The notes under the pieces are model-generated. The model ran no database searches. It worked only from the letters and a program-made list of their open reading frames with translations, and had not been told where the DNA came from. A program made the position numbers and the translations under genes. Of a DNA stretch of 64,000 nt, positions 50,018-58,257 are shown in pieces. The first letter of the stretch is position 1; every line of letters starts with the position of its first letter. The DNA comes from Rhodoferax sp. (lineage in GTDB: Bacteria; Pseudomonadota; Gammaproteobacteria; Burkholderiales; Burkholderiaceae_C): positions 62,001 to 126,000 of the forward strand of contig NZ_JAUSLE010000021.1 in NCBI RefSeq assembly GCF_030646845.1, given 5' to 3'.

Positions 50018-50980
50018 TTACTCCAACTTGCCATCCAGCACTGCCAGACCGAAGCCGTGCCGACCAACCTGATTGCCAAGATAGGCCAGGTAGGTTTTTC
50101 CATCCAGTTCGAATACGTGCGGGTAACTTATCATCTCCGCATCCCAGCCTTCCTCCGACACGTCGATGCCGGCTTTCGCATCATCGCGCAGCCAGTCGGT
50201 CAAATTGGTGCTGGATGCATATCCGATGCGGTAGCCGTTCTCCTTGCCCCTGTAATCGCTGCTGTAGCGGTAGCAGAAGAACATGTGATATTTGCCATTG
50301 GCGTAGAACACGTCCGGGCTGGCTTGCGCTTCATCTTCTTCAATGCGGCTCTCGATCAGGTCTTTGTTGACCTTGTTCCAATGGATACCGTCTAAGGACG
50401 ATGCCATGCGGATCTTGTAGACCGGCTCTGCCTTGCCATCGACCACTTTCCACTTGCGACCGGCGATGTACCACAGATACCAAGTCTCATTGAACCGCCG
50501 GACCTTCGGCCCGCTCAGCACGAAAGGTTCGTCCGGCGAATACGACAGTACCGGGCCCGTGCCAAGTTTGGTGAAGGTCTTGCCCCCATCGAGGCTGGCC
50601 GCCATGCCGATCGCCACGTTGAACGGCACGGATTCACAGCGCGTCCAGCCCGCGTAATAGGCGCGCACTTCGTCACCGTTGCGAATAACTGAGACTGGAT
50701 AGGTACCGAATTCGTCGAACTCGCCCAGCCCGCCCAGGCTGAGGATGGGTTGTTCGCCGACATGCCGCACCTTGAACAGATCGGCGCGATCGAGATCGAC
50801 ATAGGCGGAGTAGCTTACATACTGAGCATTCTCGTCTGCGGGGGGACGGCAGGAGAAATAGACCCGCACGAAATCATCGAACACAAGGGTCGAAGGCGCC
50901 TGTGCGAACTCTTTCAGCCAACTGCGTCCTTGCACTTCTTGCGGCGTGAACACTTTGCCTAATTTTTTCCATTTGAACAT
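50018..50980 (-). CDS. Five-bladed beta-propeller protein, glycoside-hydrolase-like (paralogue B)
   Basis: A 320-residue relative of the downstream gene, sharing the layout WKKLGKVF, DDFVRVYFSCR, GGLGEFDEFGTYPV, SLDGGKTFTKLGTGPVL, GKYHMFFCYRYS and SYPHVFELDGKTYLAYLGN. No secretion signal is present, so a cytoplasmic task on a nucleotide-linked or lipid-linked sugar is more likely than polymer breakdown. Only 3 bases separate the two paralogues, which suggests a tandem duplication kept for two linked steps. Confidence 0.75.
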   Translation of the reverse strand: MFKWKKLGKVFTPQEVQGRSWLKEFAQAPSTLVFDDFVRVYFSCRPPADENAQYVSYSAYVDLDRADLFKVRHVGEQPILSLGGLGEFDEFGTYPVSVIRNGDEVRAYYAGWTRCESVPFNVAIGMAASLDGGKTFTKLGTGPVLSYSPDEPFVLSGPKVRRFNETWYLWYIAGRKWKVVDGKAEPVYKIRMASSLDGIHWNKVNKDLIESRIEEDEAQASPDVFYANGKYHMFFCYRYSSDYRGKENGYRIGYASSTNLTDWLRDDAKAGIDVSEEGWDAEMISYPHVFELDGKTYLAYLGNQVGRHGFGLAVLDGKLE

Positions 50981-50983
50981 GGG

Positions 50984-51682
50984 TCAGATCAACTCATAGT
51001 TAGTCGAAATACAGTTTTGGATCCTCTCGAGCGGATTGAACATCATCACGTCGACAATCGATAGCCAAGGAACGAATGCGGCGCCCAACTGCGGATATTC
51101 GAACGGTTTCGATTGAATGAATTTCAAGTCGACACCCTTATCCCGAAACGCTTCTTTTGAATACAGCTCCATGCCGCCGATGGCATTCACATAGGTATTC
51201 GCATCGACCTCTTCACACAAGGCAAGCACCTTGTCCTGATTCTTCAGGGTGTGATCGATGGCGATGTCGGAGGAGATCCTGATCTCAGTGGTGATACCCA
51301 AATGTTCGCAGGTTTTGACGATGGAGTGCTGCAGGAATCGAAACAGGTTCGAATTTTCGTGCCGCACGATTTCTTCTATTAGCGGGAGCGTTTGCTCAAA
51401 ATACGGAGCGCTTCGGTACGCTCCCTTGAATTGGTTCAGCAATTTATCGCGGTTGAAATCAGCCGATAGCTCCCGCTGACATACATCCAGATAGTCCGAA
51501 TCGCTTTTCAACGGCAACGAGAACATGACATCTCTGCCGTTCTGCAGCATGCGGTTGCGATTTATCCAACCCTTCTTTGTGTATTTAATGTTGTCATACA
51601 CGATAAATAGATCGACCGATGCGATCAACTGGAAGTAGCCAATATACGGAAAGAAATACGGCTGCATGATGGCCAGTTTCAT
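50984..51682 (-). CDS. WbqC-like protein
   Basis: A 232-residue WbqC family protein. It begins KLAIMQPYFFPYIGYFQLI, the family hallmark, with later WINRNRML and GGMELYSKEAF. The ATG at 51682 gives this standard start; a longer frame would run back into the aminotransferase gene. WbqC proteins occur in O-antigen and amino-sugar clusters; some are linked to acylation of 4-amino sugars, but the exact reaction remains open. Its neighbours support a role in finishing an amino-deoxy sugar. Confidence 0.88.
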   Translation of the reverse strand: MKLAIMQPYFFPYIGYFQLIASVDLFIVYDNIKYTKKGWINRNRMLQNGRDVMFSLPLKSDSDYLDVCQRELSADFNRDKLLNQFKGAYRSAPYFEQTLPLIEEIVRHENSNLFRFLQHSIVKTCEHLGITTEIRISSDIAIDHTLKNQDKVLALCEEVDANTYVNAIGGMELYSKEAFRDKGVDLKFIQSKPFEYPQLGAAFVPWLSIVDVMMFNPLERIQNCISTNYELI

Positions 51683-51725
51683 CTGGTCTGCCCAGTGGAG
51701 CCGCTCGTTTTCTTTGTATTCACTT

Positions 51726-52832
51726 TTATTGAGTCGCAATGAAACTGGTAATTTCGTCAACTGCGGACATCTCCAAATCTGGATAGATCGGTAGACAGAG
51801 AACTTGCGCCGAGGCGGCGGTTGCCACTGGCAGGTTTTCTCTATGAGCGGACTGCAAGCCGCGATACATGGGAAATTCCGATATCAAGGGATAAAAATAG
51901 CGGCGCGGATGAATACCGCAATCTTTAAGCTTCTGGTTTAGTCCATCGCGGCTGAGGGGATAGTTGGCATCCACCAAGACAGGAAAATAAGAATAGTTGG
52001 GAACTTTTTCGCCCGCATCATTCAAGCAGTGGATACCATTTACATTTTTTAGGCGCTCACGATAAGCGGCATCAATTGCCTTGCGGCGCAAGATCGCCTG
52101 ATCAATGTATTTCAGCTGTAACAGCCCCAATGCCGCGTTGAATTCGCTCATTTTACCGTTGATGCCAGGTGCCACCACGGTGACCTCACCCGCGTGACCG
52201 AAGTTCTTCAGTTGATCGATGCGAATTTTCGTTTTTTCATCAGGACAGATGATGGCACCGCCCTCAAATGTGTTGAACACCTTTGTGGCGTGAAAGCTCA
52301 GCACCGACAAGTCACCATGATTGAGCACACTGCCGCTTTTGTCCTGCACACCAAACGCGTGGGCAGCGTCATAGATCACCTTGAGGTTGTAGTTATCGGC
52401 GATCTTCTGGATCGCTTCGACATCACACGGATGGCCGTAGCAGTGCACGGGCATGATGGCCGTGGTTTGCGGAGTGATGGCAGCCTCGATCTTGGCTGGG
52501 TCAAGGTTCAACGTGTTGCGGTCCACGTCCACAAATACAGGCTTGATACCATTCCACAACAATGAATGGGCAGTGGCGACGAATGAATACGGTGTGGTAA
52601 TGACCTCACCCGTGACGCGTAGCGCTTGCAGCGCAGTGACTAGCGCAATGGTGGCGTTGGTGAACAGGGCGAGGTGTTTGACGCCCAAGTAGTCGCACAG
52701 CGCTTGCTCGAGCTGCTGATGAAATGGGCCACCGTTGGTGAGGATCTTGTTTTCCCAGATCTGCTGCAGGTAGGGGATGAACTCTTCCAGCGGTGGCAGG
52801 TAGGGCTGTGTGACGTAGATGGGTTTTTTCAT
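51726..52832 (-). CDS. DegT/DnrJ/EryC1-type sugar aminotransferase
   Basis: A 368-residue PLP enzyme. The cofactor lysine is K184 in SFHATKVFNTFEGG; FTNATIALVTALQAL and IYDAAHAFG are the phosphate and ring contacts. The N-terminal KKPIYVTQPYLPPLEEF resembles VioA-like dTDP-4-amino-4,6-dideoxyglucose synthases. It would convert a dTDP-4-keto-6-deoxy sugar to a 4-amino sugar. It is the first gene of the island operon, 44 bases before WbqC. I start at the ATG before KKPIYV; nine codons upstream is an alternative. Confidence 0.9.
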   Translation of the reverse strand: MKKPIYVTQPYLPPLEEFIPYLQQIWENKILTNGGPFHQQLEQALCDYLGVKHLALFTNATIALVTALQALRVTGEVITTPYSFVATAHSLLWNGIKPVFVDVDRNTLNLDPAKIEAAITPQTTAIMPVHCYGHPCDVEAIQKIADNYNLKVIYDAAHAFGVQDKSGSVLNHGDLSVLSFHATKVFNTFEGGAIICPDEKTKIRIDQLKNFGHAGEVTVVAPGINGKMSEFNAALGLLQLKYIDQAILRRKAIDAAYRERLKNVNGIHCLNDAGEKVPNYSYFPVLVDANYPLSRDGLNQKLKDCGIHPRRYFYPLISEFPMYRGLQSAHRENLPVATAASAQVLCLPIYPDLEMSAVDEITSFIATQ

Positions 52833-53022
52833 GTTTAATAATGCAATTTTAAGTTGCAACTGTCCGGTAAAAGGCCGAAAAAAATGAATTGGTTAGATGT
52901 AGATTTTGGTTGGTTCGGTGAGTCATTGGCGTGCAATGCGCATACATAAGGGCTCTCTCGAAAACCGAGACCGACAGAATCTGCAGACAACTGTAGAAGG
53001 ACGAGGCGGATTCAAGTCTTGG

Positions 53023-53136
53023 GTATTCCGGGCGACCGTGACCGGTCATTTTGGTCAAACTCCCAAATCGGTCACGATCGACCGGAATCAGTGTTCACGA
53101 TAAACCAGAATCGTCGGTCACGGTTTCCCGGAATAC
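53023..53136. mobile_element. Remnant of an IS21-type element: two ends with no transposase
   Basis: 114 bases bounded by near-perfect inverted repeats: GTATTCCGGGCGACCGTGAC on the left and CGGTCACGGTTTCCCGGAAT on the right. The right end holds three tandem degenerate repeats of about 23 bases of the form G(G/T)TCACG...CC(G/A)GAAT (53071-53136). Multiple end repeats of this sort are typical of IS21-family elements. No istA or istB is present. It interrupts the right-hand IS3 copy. Confidence 0.6.
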
Positions 53137-53138
53137 GC

Positions 53139-53605
53139 ACCAAGGCGTCACAGCTGAAATCGTCGATGACATTAAACAGTCGAATGCTCCTGCCGTCTTC
53201 CAAGGTGTCGTGCATGAAGTCCATCGACCAGACTTGGTTGATGGCTGCGGGCACCGCCAGCGGCTCTGGCTTCTCGCCCACCAGACGCTTTCGGGGTTTG
53301 ATCCTGAGGTTGAGTTCCAACTCACGGTAAATGCGATATACGCGTTGGTGGTTCCAGCCAAAGCTCTTCACATCGCGCAGGTACAGGTAGCACAGCCCGA
53401 AGTCCCAGTTGCGGTGGTTGCCCGTCAGACGGATCAGCCAATCAGCAGTTTCGTCGTTCTCAGCGTTTTCTTTGGATTCGTAGCGGTAGCAGGATTCGCT
53501 TACCGAGAATACCGCGCAAGCGACACGTATGGCAACCCCACGCTGTTGCACCGCCTCTCTGGCCATCTCGCGCCGGCGAGAGACGGACGGGCTACTTTTT
53601 TGCGA
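53139..53605 (-). pseudogene. Truncated IS3-family OrfB transposase
   Basis: The first about 150 residues of OrfB are readable (EAVQQRGVAIRVACAVF through [16 protein letters not shown] and FNVIDDF), including only the first catalytic Asp. After DDFSCDAL the frame runs into the IS21-type remnant (VRIPGNRDRRFWFIVN) and stops. The lysine that is a stop codon in the left copy is present here. Confidence 0.85.
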
Positions 53606-53854
53606 GGTACTCAGCCGCTATTTCCGCCTTGAGCTTCTCTTCGATGTATAGCTTCTTAAGGCGCCGACTCTCTTCTTCGCGCTTTTTCATCCGGTCATCA
53701 GGGAAGTGTCCATGCCGCCGAATCTGGCACGCCATTTATTAAAAGTGGCGGTGCTGACACCCAACTCCCGGCAGACCTCGGGCACGGCCAAGCCCGCTTC
53801 AACGCGCTTGAGCGCATCCATGATTTGGCTATCAGTAAATCTTGATTTCTTCAT
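53592..53854 (-). pseudogene. Frameshifted IS3-family OrfA
   Basis: Opens MKKSRFTDSQIMDALKRVE as in the left copy and keeps the lysine before WRARFGGMDTS. After DTSLM one base is missing relative to the left copy, producing a TGA; the remaining frame continues as coiled coil and ends in EYLAKK. Confidence 0.85.
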
Positions 53855-53952
53855 GTAGAACTTCTTTTCTAGAAAATTCTACTTCTCACGCCTTTGGTTT
53901 TTCGGGGGGATTACCGGTGCGACCAACTCGCCGGCGAACGGGTTTGCGGCAA

Positions 53953-54159
53953 TCAGCGTTTGGGGGTGCCCACCGGTCCACGTCGCGACTGCGACTGATT
54001 GCTGCCGCCGACATGCGACTCACGGTCGCTACGACTGTCGGGCGTACGCTGCCCCTGGTTTAGCTGCGTGGCCGCTTTTTCACCCAGCTTGTTGGTGTCG
54101 TTCTCAACCTTGCCGCTTTGGGGCGTCTGTTTGTCGCGTGGATTTGTCTTGTTTGTCAT
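53953..54159 (-). CDS. Small, hydrophilic, probably disordered protein
   Basis: A 68-residue protein rich in Asn, Gln, Lys, Arg, Ser and Thr, with no hydrophobic stretch, no cysteine and only one tract of low complexity (SRSDRESHVGGSNQSQS). I recognise no family. It is probably real because an AAGGAG ribosome site stands six bases before its ATG. It lies just outside the right IS, 38 bases from its end. A stress or nucleic-acid-binding role would be a guess. Confidence 0.65.
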   Translation of the reverse strand: MTNKTNPRDKQTPQSGKVENDTNKLGEKAATQLNQGQRTPDSRSDRESHVGGSNQSQSRRGPVGTPKR

Positions 54160-54355
54160 GGTGAACTCCTTGAAGTAGATAGGCGGAAGCGTTTTTCAGC
54201 CACCGTCCAAACAATACAGGAAGTCAAGGCCGCCCGCAAACCCATGCGTCATGTCGCCTCACTCCATTTTCGAAAAAAGCGGCCAGTCGCCGAACGTCAC
54301 GGATATACATTAGTGTCAACGCCGAATTGGCCAAGGATGCCGATCTTTCCTGAGC

Positions 54356-55771
54356 ATGAACCAAAACCCTGTTGACCCTGTTCGTCTGCCCGCTGAGTCA
54401 GGAAATTCCGGTGCGCGCACGGGGCTGATGCTGTTGTTGGCGCTTGCATTGTCCGGGGCGCTGTACCTGTGGCTGCCCTTCGACGTCACGGTCAAAAAGG
54501 GCCTGTGCCTCTTGCTTTTTATCGGCGTTCTTTGGTTGACGGAGGCACTGCACCTGGCCGTGACTGCCCTGCTGGTGCCCCTCATTGCCTTGCTGATGGG
54601 TTTTCCCGGTTTGACCACCACGAAGGCTTTCGCGCCCTTTGCCGACCCCATTGTTTTCCTGTTCTTTGGCGGCTTCGCCCTGGCCACCGCTTTGCGCGTT
54701 CAGCAACTGGACCGCAAGATGGCCTTTGCGCTGCTGGCCTTGTCCAGGGGGCATCTGGGCAGGGCCGTCGGTCTGTTGTTTGCTGCCACCGCCGTTTTGT
54801 CCATGGGCATCAGCAACACCGCCACGGTGGCCATGATGCTGCCGTTGACCTTGGGCATCCTGAGCCCGCTGGACGCCGGGCGCGAGCGAAGCACCTACGT
54901 CTTTGTGTTGCTGGGTGTGGCCTATGCGGCCAGCATCGGCGGATTGGGGACCCTGGTGGGGTCGCCCCCCAATGCCATCGCCGCCCGCGCTGCCGGCATT
55001 GACTTTGCCGGCTGGCTGTGGATTGGCCTGCCGCTGGTGCTTGTGCTCATGCCGCTGATGGCGCTGGCGCTGTGGCTGGTGCTGCGGCCGCATCTGAACC
55101 GCACGGTGCAGCTGGAGATGAGCGATGTGCCCTGGAACGGCCCCCGTCGCCTGACTTTGGTGGTGTTTGTATTGACTGCTCTGGGGTGGACGCTGGGAGG
55201 TGAACCCCTCAGACGCCTGGGTATTCACAGCCCGGACACGTTTTTTGCGGTGGCCGCAGCCATTGCCGTGATGGCCCTGCGGCTGGCGAGTTGGCGCCAG
55301 GTGGCCGAGCACACCGATTGGGGTGTCCTGCTGCTGTTTGGCGGCGGGCTGGCCGTGAGCGAGATACTGGGCACGTCGGGTGCCTCGCTGGTGCTGGGTG
55401 ATCAGGTGGCGCACGCGCTGCAGGGAGCCAGCCCCGGGGTGATTCTGCTTGCAGTGACCGCCTTCATGGTGCTGCTGAGCGAGTTTGCCAGCAACACGGC
55501 TGCTGCCGCCTTGCTGATCCCGGTGTTTGCCGCCATCGCGGGACGCATGGGATTGCCGCCAGAAGTGCTGATCCTGCTGGTCGCTCTGGCGGCTTCTTGT
55601 GGCTTTGCCTTGCCGGTGGCCACGCCGCCGAATGCGCTGGTGTTTGGTTCGGGTCATGTGCCCCAGCGCGCCATGCTGCGCGTCGGGGTCGCGTTCGACG
55701 CGGTCTGCATTGGCGTGCTGACGATATGGGGCTTGCTGGCGCTGGCCAGAGCCGCCACCGCCGGCGGCTGA
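54356..55771 (+). CDS. SLC13/DASS-family sodium:anion symporter
   Basis: A 471-residue transporter with about eleven to thirteen helices. The two family motifs that bind sodium and carboxylate are present: SNTATVAMMLPL near residue 157 and SNTAAAALLIPV near 380, with GTLVGSPPNAIAA and ALPVATPPNALVF as the paired loops. Likely substrates are di- or tricarboxylates or sulfate. It stands alone between the IS-flanked region and pssA. Confidence 0.9.
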   Translation: MNQNPVDPVRLPAESGNSGARTGLMLLLALALSGALYLWLPFDVTVKKGLCLLLFIGVLWLTEALHLAVTALLVPLIALLMGFPGLTTTKAFAPFADPIVFLFFGGFALATALRVQQLDRKMAFALLALSRGHLGRAVGLLFAATAVLSMGISNTATVAMMLPLTLGILSPLDAGRERSTYVFVLLGVAYAASIGGLGTLVGSPPNAIAARAAGIDFAGWLWIGLPLVLVLMPLMALALWLVLRPHLNRTVQLEMSDVPWNGPRRLTLVVFVLTALGWTLGGEPLRRLGIHSPDTFFAVAAAIAVMALRLASWRQVAEHTDWGVLLLFGGGLAVSEILGTSGASLVLGDQVAHALQGASPGVILLAVTAFMVLLSEFASNTAAAALLIPVFAAIAGRMGLPPEVLILLVALAASCGFALPVATPPNALVFGSGHVPQRAMLRVGVAFDAVCIGVLTIWGLLALARAATAGG

Positions 55772-55844
55772 TCGGACCGGGTGGGGCCTGCCTGCCGGGC
55801 TGTGACCCAAGCCAGGCTGTCATGGGGACAAAGCCCGACGCAGT

Positions 55845-56456
55845 TCAGAATTTGGGGAGCCGGATGCGACTGACCATCAATGAGCCGGAGAGTGCAAACA
55901 GCAAGACAAGTGGGTGCAGTATGAAGCCGGAAAATTCGAGCTGCCCGAACCAGAGTGACTCATGCAGCGCGCCTTGCATGGCCGCGACAAACAGCACCAT
56001 GACCAGTGCAAGCGATGTCGGGATCGGCGTTCCCTCGAAGTATTTCACCTTGTCCTGGCCTTGAGACAGGGTCTCGGCTGTCACGTTGTAGCGAGCCAGG
56101 CGCGAGACGCCACACGCGACAAAATAGACCAGGACGATACGGTCGAACAGACCCTGCATACCGCAACCATACGCAATCAGGGCGGGGGCGACGCCGAAGG
56201 AGATGACGTCGGCGAGTGAATCAAGTTCACGTCCCATGGCCGAGGTTTTCTGTCGCCACCGGGCAATCCGTCCGTCCAGCACGTCAAATACCAGAGCGGC
56301 CAAGACCAGCCCGCAGGCAAAGTAGATGTGGATGACATCGCTGGCTTGCAGGTAGGTCATCATGGAGAACATGGCGCCGGTACCGCACACCGCATTTCCC
56401 AGAGTGAACCAGTCGGCCAGGTGGAACTCCCGAATCATTGAAAAAGGTTTTTGCAT
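55845..56456 (-). CDS. pssA: CDP-diacylglycerol-serine O-phosphatidyltransferase
   Basis: A 203-residue membrane enzyme that makes phosphatidylserine. The CDP-alcohol phosphotransferase motif D-G-x2-A-R-x8-G-x3-D-x3-D is complete in DGRIARWRQKTSAMGRELD, with SLAD giving the last Asp, near residues 70-92. I start at the ATG before QKPFSMIREF; 44 further codons are open upstream but unlikely. Alternative: a phosphatidylglycerol-type transferase, but length and ISFGVAPA favour PssA type II. It lies 238 bases after the FGGY kinase stop on the same strand. Confidence 0.85.
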   Translation of the reverse strand: MQKPFSMIREFHLADWFTLGNAVCGTGAMFSMMTYLQASDVIHIYFACGLVLAALVFDVLDGRIARWRQKTSAMGRELDSLADVISFGVAPALIAYGCGMQGLFDRIVLVYFVACGVSRLARYNVTAETLSQGQDKVKYFEGTPIPTSLALVMVLFVAAMQGALHESLWFGQLEFSGFILHPLVLLFALSGSLMVSRIRLPKF

Positions 56457-56694
56457 GGTGCGTGTCCTCGTAAAGAGCAGATTACTCCACTTTTTCAGAA
56501 AGTGATATCCGTGACGCCTATGTTGCTGCACGAGCCGACAAGCCAGCGTCGTCGAACTCCGTCTCTTGACGTAGGACAAATGGAACAACTGCGGTTTTCA
56601 CGCGCCTGTCCACGCCACGGGCACGTGTGCAAACCCACGGCCGCATGATTTTTGTCGCCCCAGACCGGTTCGCGGGCAGCGCTGTCAAGGGTGA

Positions 56695-58257
56695 TCAACC
56701 CTGCTCGGGGTAGCCCGTGATTGCCTGAATGTCCCGGTACAGCGGTTGCAGGCGGTGGTACATGCGGCAGTAGACGCGGCGGTAGAGCTGATCGTAAGTG
56801 CGGGCATGTTCGGGCTCGGGCTCAAACACCTGGCCGATGCGCGTCATCTCACGCACGGCGGTGGCAAAGTCAGGGTGTAGCTTGAGGCCGACAGCGGCCA
56901 GCATTGCCGCGCCCAGACCGCTGGTCTCATACAAGTGCGGCCGTTCGCAGGGCAGGTTGAAAACATTGGCGGTGATCTGCATCGCCGCGTCGCTTTGCGA
57001 GCCGCCGCCGGACACCCGCACCCGCGTGATGCGCTGCCCGCCACGTTTCTCGATGCGCTCCTTGCCTTCCCGCAACGCATACGCCAGCCCTTCCAGAATG
57101 GCGCGATACAGGTGGGCGCGCGTGTGCACGTCGCCGAAACCGATCACCGCGCCTTTGGCCTCCGGTCCGGGCACCTTGATGCCGGGGTTCCAGAACGGTT
57201 GCAGCATCAGCCCCTGCGAGCCGGGCGGCACGCTGTTGACGAGGGCATCAAACAGGCTCTCGGCTGTCACGCCCCGTTGCCGGGCTATTTGCTGCTCGTG
57301 CAGGCCGAACTGCTCCTTGAACCAGTTCACCATCCAGAAGCCGCGCGTGATCTGGATCTCGGTGTTGTAGTGGCCCGGCACCGCCGCTTGGTAGGGCGGG
57401 ATGAAACGTGTCGCCTCCAGGTAGCGCGGTGTGGTGGTGTTGATTGTTGCGGCTGTGCCGTAAGACAGGCAGGCAATCTCGGGGGTGAGGCAGCCAGCAC
57501 CGATGACTTCGCAGGCCTTGTCGGCGGCACCGGCGATCACGGACATCCCTTCTGGAATCCCGGTATCCAGCGCGACCTGGGCACTGACCTGCCCAATGAT
57601 GCTACCCGCCGGCACCAGCTCGGGCAGCATGGCCGCGGTGATGGGCATGGCCTGCCACTTCCAGTCGTGCTTTGGCGCCCAGCAGCCCTTTTTGTAGTCA
57701 AACGGGATATAGCCCACCTGCGAGGCGACCGAGTCCACAAAGCGGCCGGTCAAACGGTAGTTGAGGTAGCCGGAGAGCAGCAGGTATTTATCCGTTTGGG
57801 CCCAGATGTCAGGTTGGTTCTGGGCGATCCAGTTGGCTTCGGCCTCCTTCTGGAAGTGGTGGACGGTGTCAATCATGCCGATCACCCGAAAAGCAGCCTC
57901 CCACCACCAACTGAGCTTTGGTGTCTGCTCGGCGCGGCGCTGGTCCAGCCAGATCATGGCGGGGCGCAAGGGCTGGCCCTGCTTGTCCAGCGCGATGGTG
58001 GTGCCGCGCTGGGTGGTGACGACCACGCCGGCAATCGCACTCCTGGGAACCGCGGTGTTGGCCCACAGGCGCTGGCAGGCCTGGCACATGGCTTGCCAGA
58101 AGGCCTCGGGGTCGTTTTCCATCCAGCCCGGCTGGGGGGACTGGTAGGTGTCAATAGTCACCTGCGCCTTGTCCACCAGATTGCCGTGCAGGTCAAACAG
58201 CAGGGCGCGCACGCTTTGGGTGCCGTTGTCGATGGCCAGCAGGTAGGTCTTGCTCAT
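56695..58257 (-). CDS. FGGY-family carbohydrate kinase
   Basis: A 520-residue sugar or polyol kinase with two actin-like domains: LLAIDNGTQSVRALLFD at the start (phosphate 1), VVTTQRGTTIALD, CLSYGTAATINTTTP and the adenosine loop RVSGGGSQSDAAMQI near 420. It is not standard glycerol kinase: the usual GlpK substrate motifs differ. It is the third gene of an operon with a GlpD-like dehydrogenase and an AGPS-like oxidase, overlapping GlpD by 4 bases, so a glycerol-like or dihydroxyacetone-like substrate is plausible. Confidence 0.87.
   Translation of the reverse strand: MSKTYLLAIDNGTQSVRALLFDLHGNLVDKAQVTIDTYQSPQPGWMENDPEAFWQAMCQACQRLWANTAVPRSAIAGVVVTTQRGTTIALDKQGQPLRPAMIWLDQRRAEQTPKLSWWWEAAFRVIGMIDTVHHFQKEAEANWIAQNQPDIWAQTDKYLLLSGYLNYRLTGRFVDSVASQVGYIPFDYKKGCWAPKHDWKWQAMPITAAMLPELVPAGSIIGQVSAQVALDTGIPEGMSVIAGAADKACEVIGAGCLTPEIACLSYGTAATINTTTPRYLEATRFIPPYQAAVPGHYNTEIQITRGFWMVNWFKEQFGLHEQQIARQRGVTAESLFDALVNSVPPGSQGLMLQPFWNPGIKVPGPEAKGAVIGFGDVHTRAHLYRAILEGLAYALREGKERIEKRGGQRITRVRVSGGGSQSDAAMQITANVFNLPCERPHLYETSGLGAAMLAAVGLKLHPDFATAVREMTRIGQVFEPEPEHARTYDQLYRRVYCRMYHRLQPLYRDIQAITGYPEQG

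Larger units (their letters stand above)
53137..53915 (-). mobile_element. IS3-family insertion sequence, right copy, truncated
   Basis: The same element type as the left copy in inverted orientation. Its outer end carries the matching inverted repeat (53903-53915). The 3' part, including most of the DDE domain and the inner end, is missing: similarity stops at about 53147, next to the IS21-type remnant. Sequence differences from the left copy are many, so the two are not a recent duplication. Confidence 0.9.

Noticed and set aside
52833-53022. Short open frames between the aminotransferase gene and the IS21-type remnant
   Set aside because: They lack ribosome sites and run into the remnant; the stretch looks like degraded DNA or the island promoter.
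42274-53915. An intact, recent composite transposon
   Set aside because: The two IS copies differ in sequence, both are inactive, one is truncated, and the outer flanks show no matching target duplication.
54398-55810. A 470-codon open frame antisense to the SLC13 transporter
   Set aside because: Its product is a Gln/His/Arg-rich low-complexity chain, typical of the reverse of membrane-protein codons.
56457-56694. Open frames in the gap between pssA and the FGGY kinase
   Set aside because: No start signal or recognisable product; most likely the pssA promoter region.
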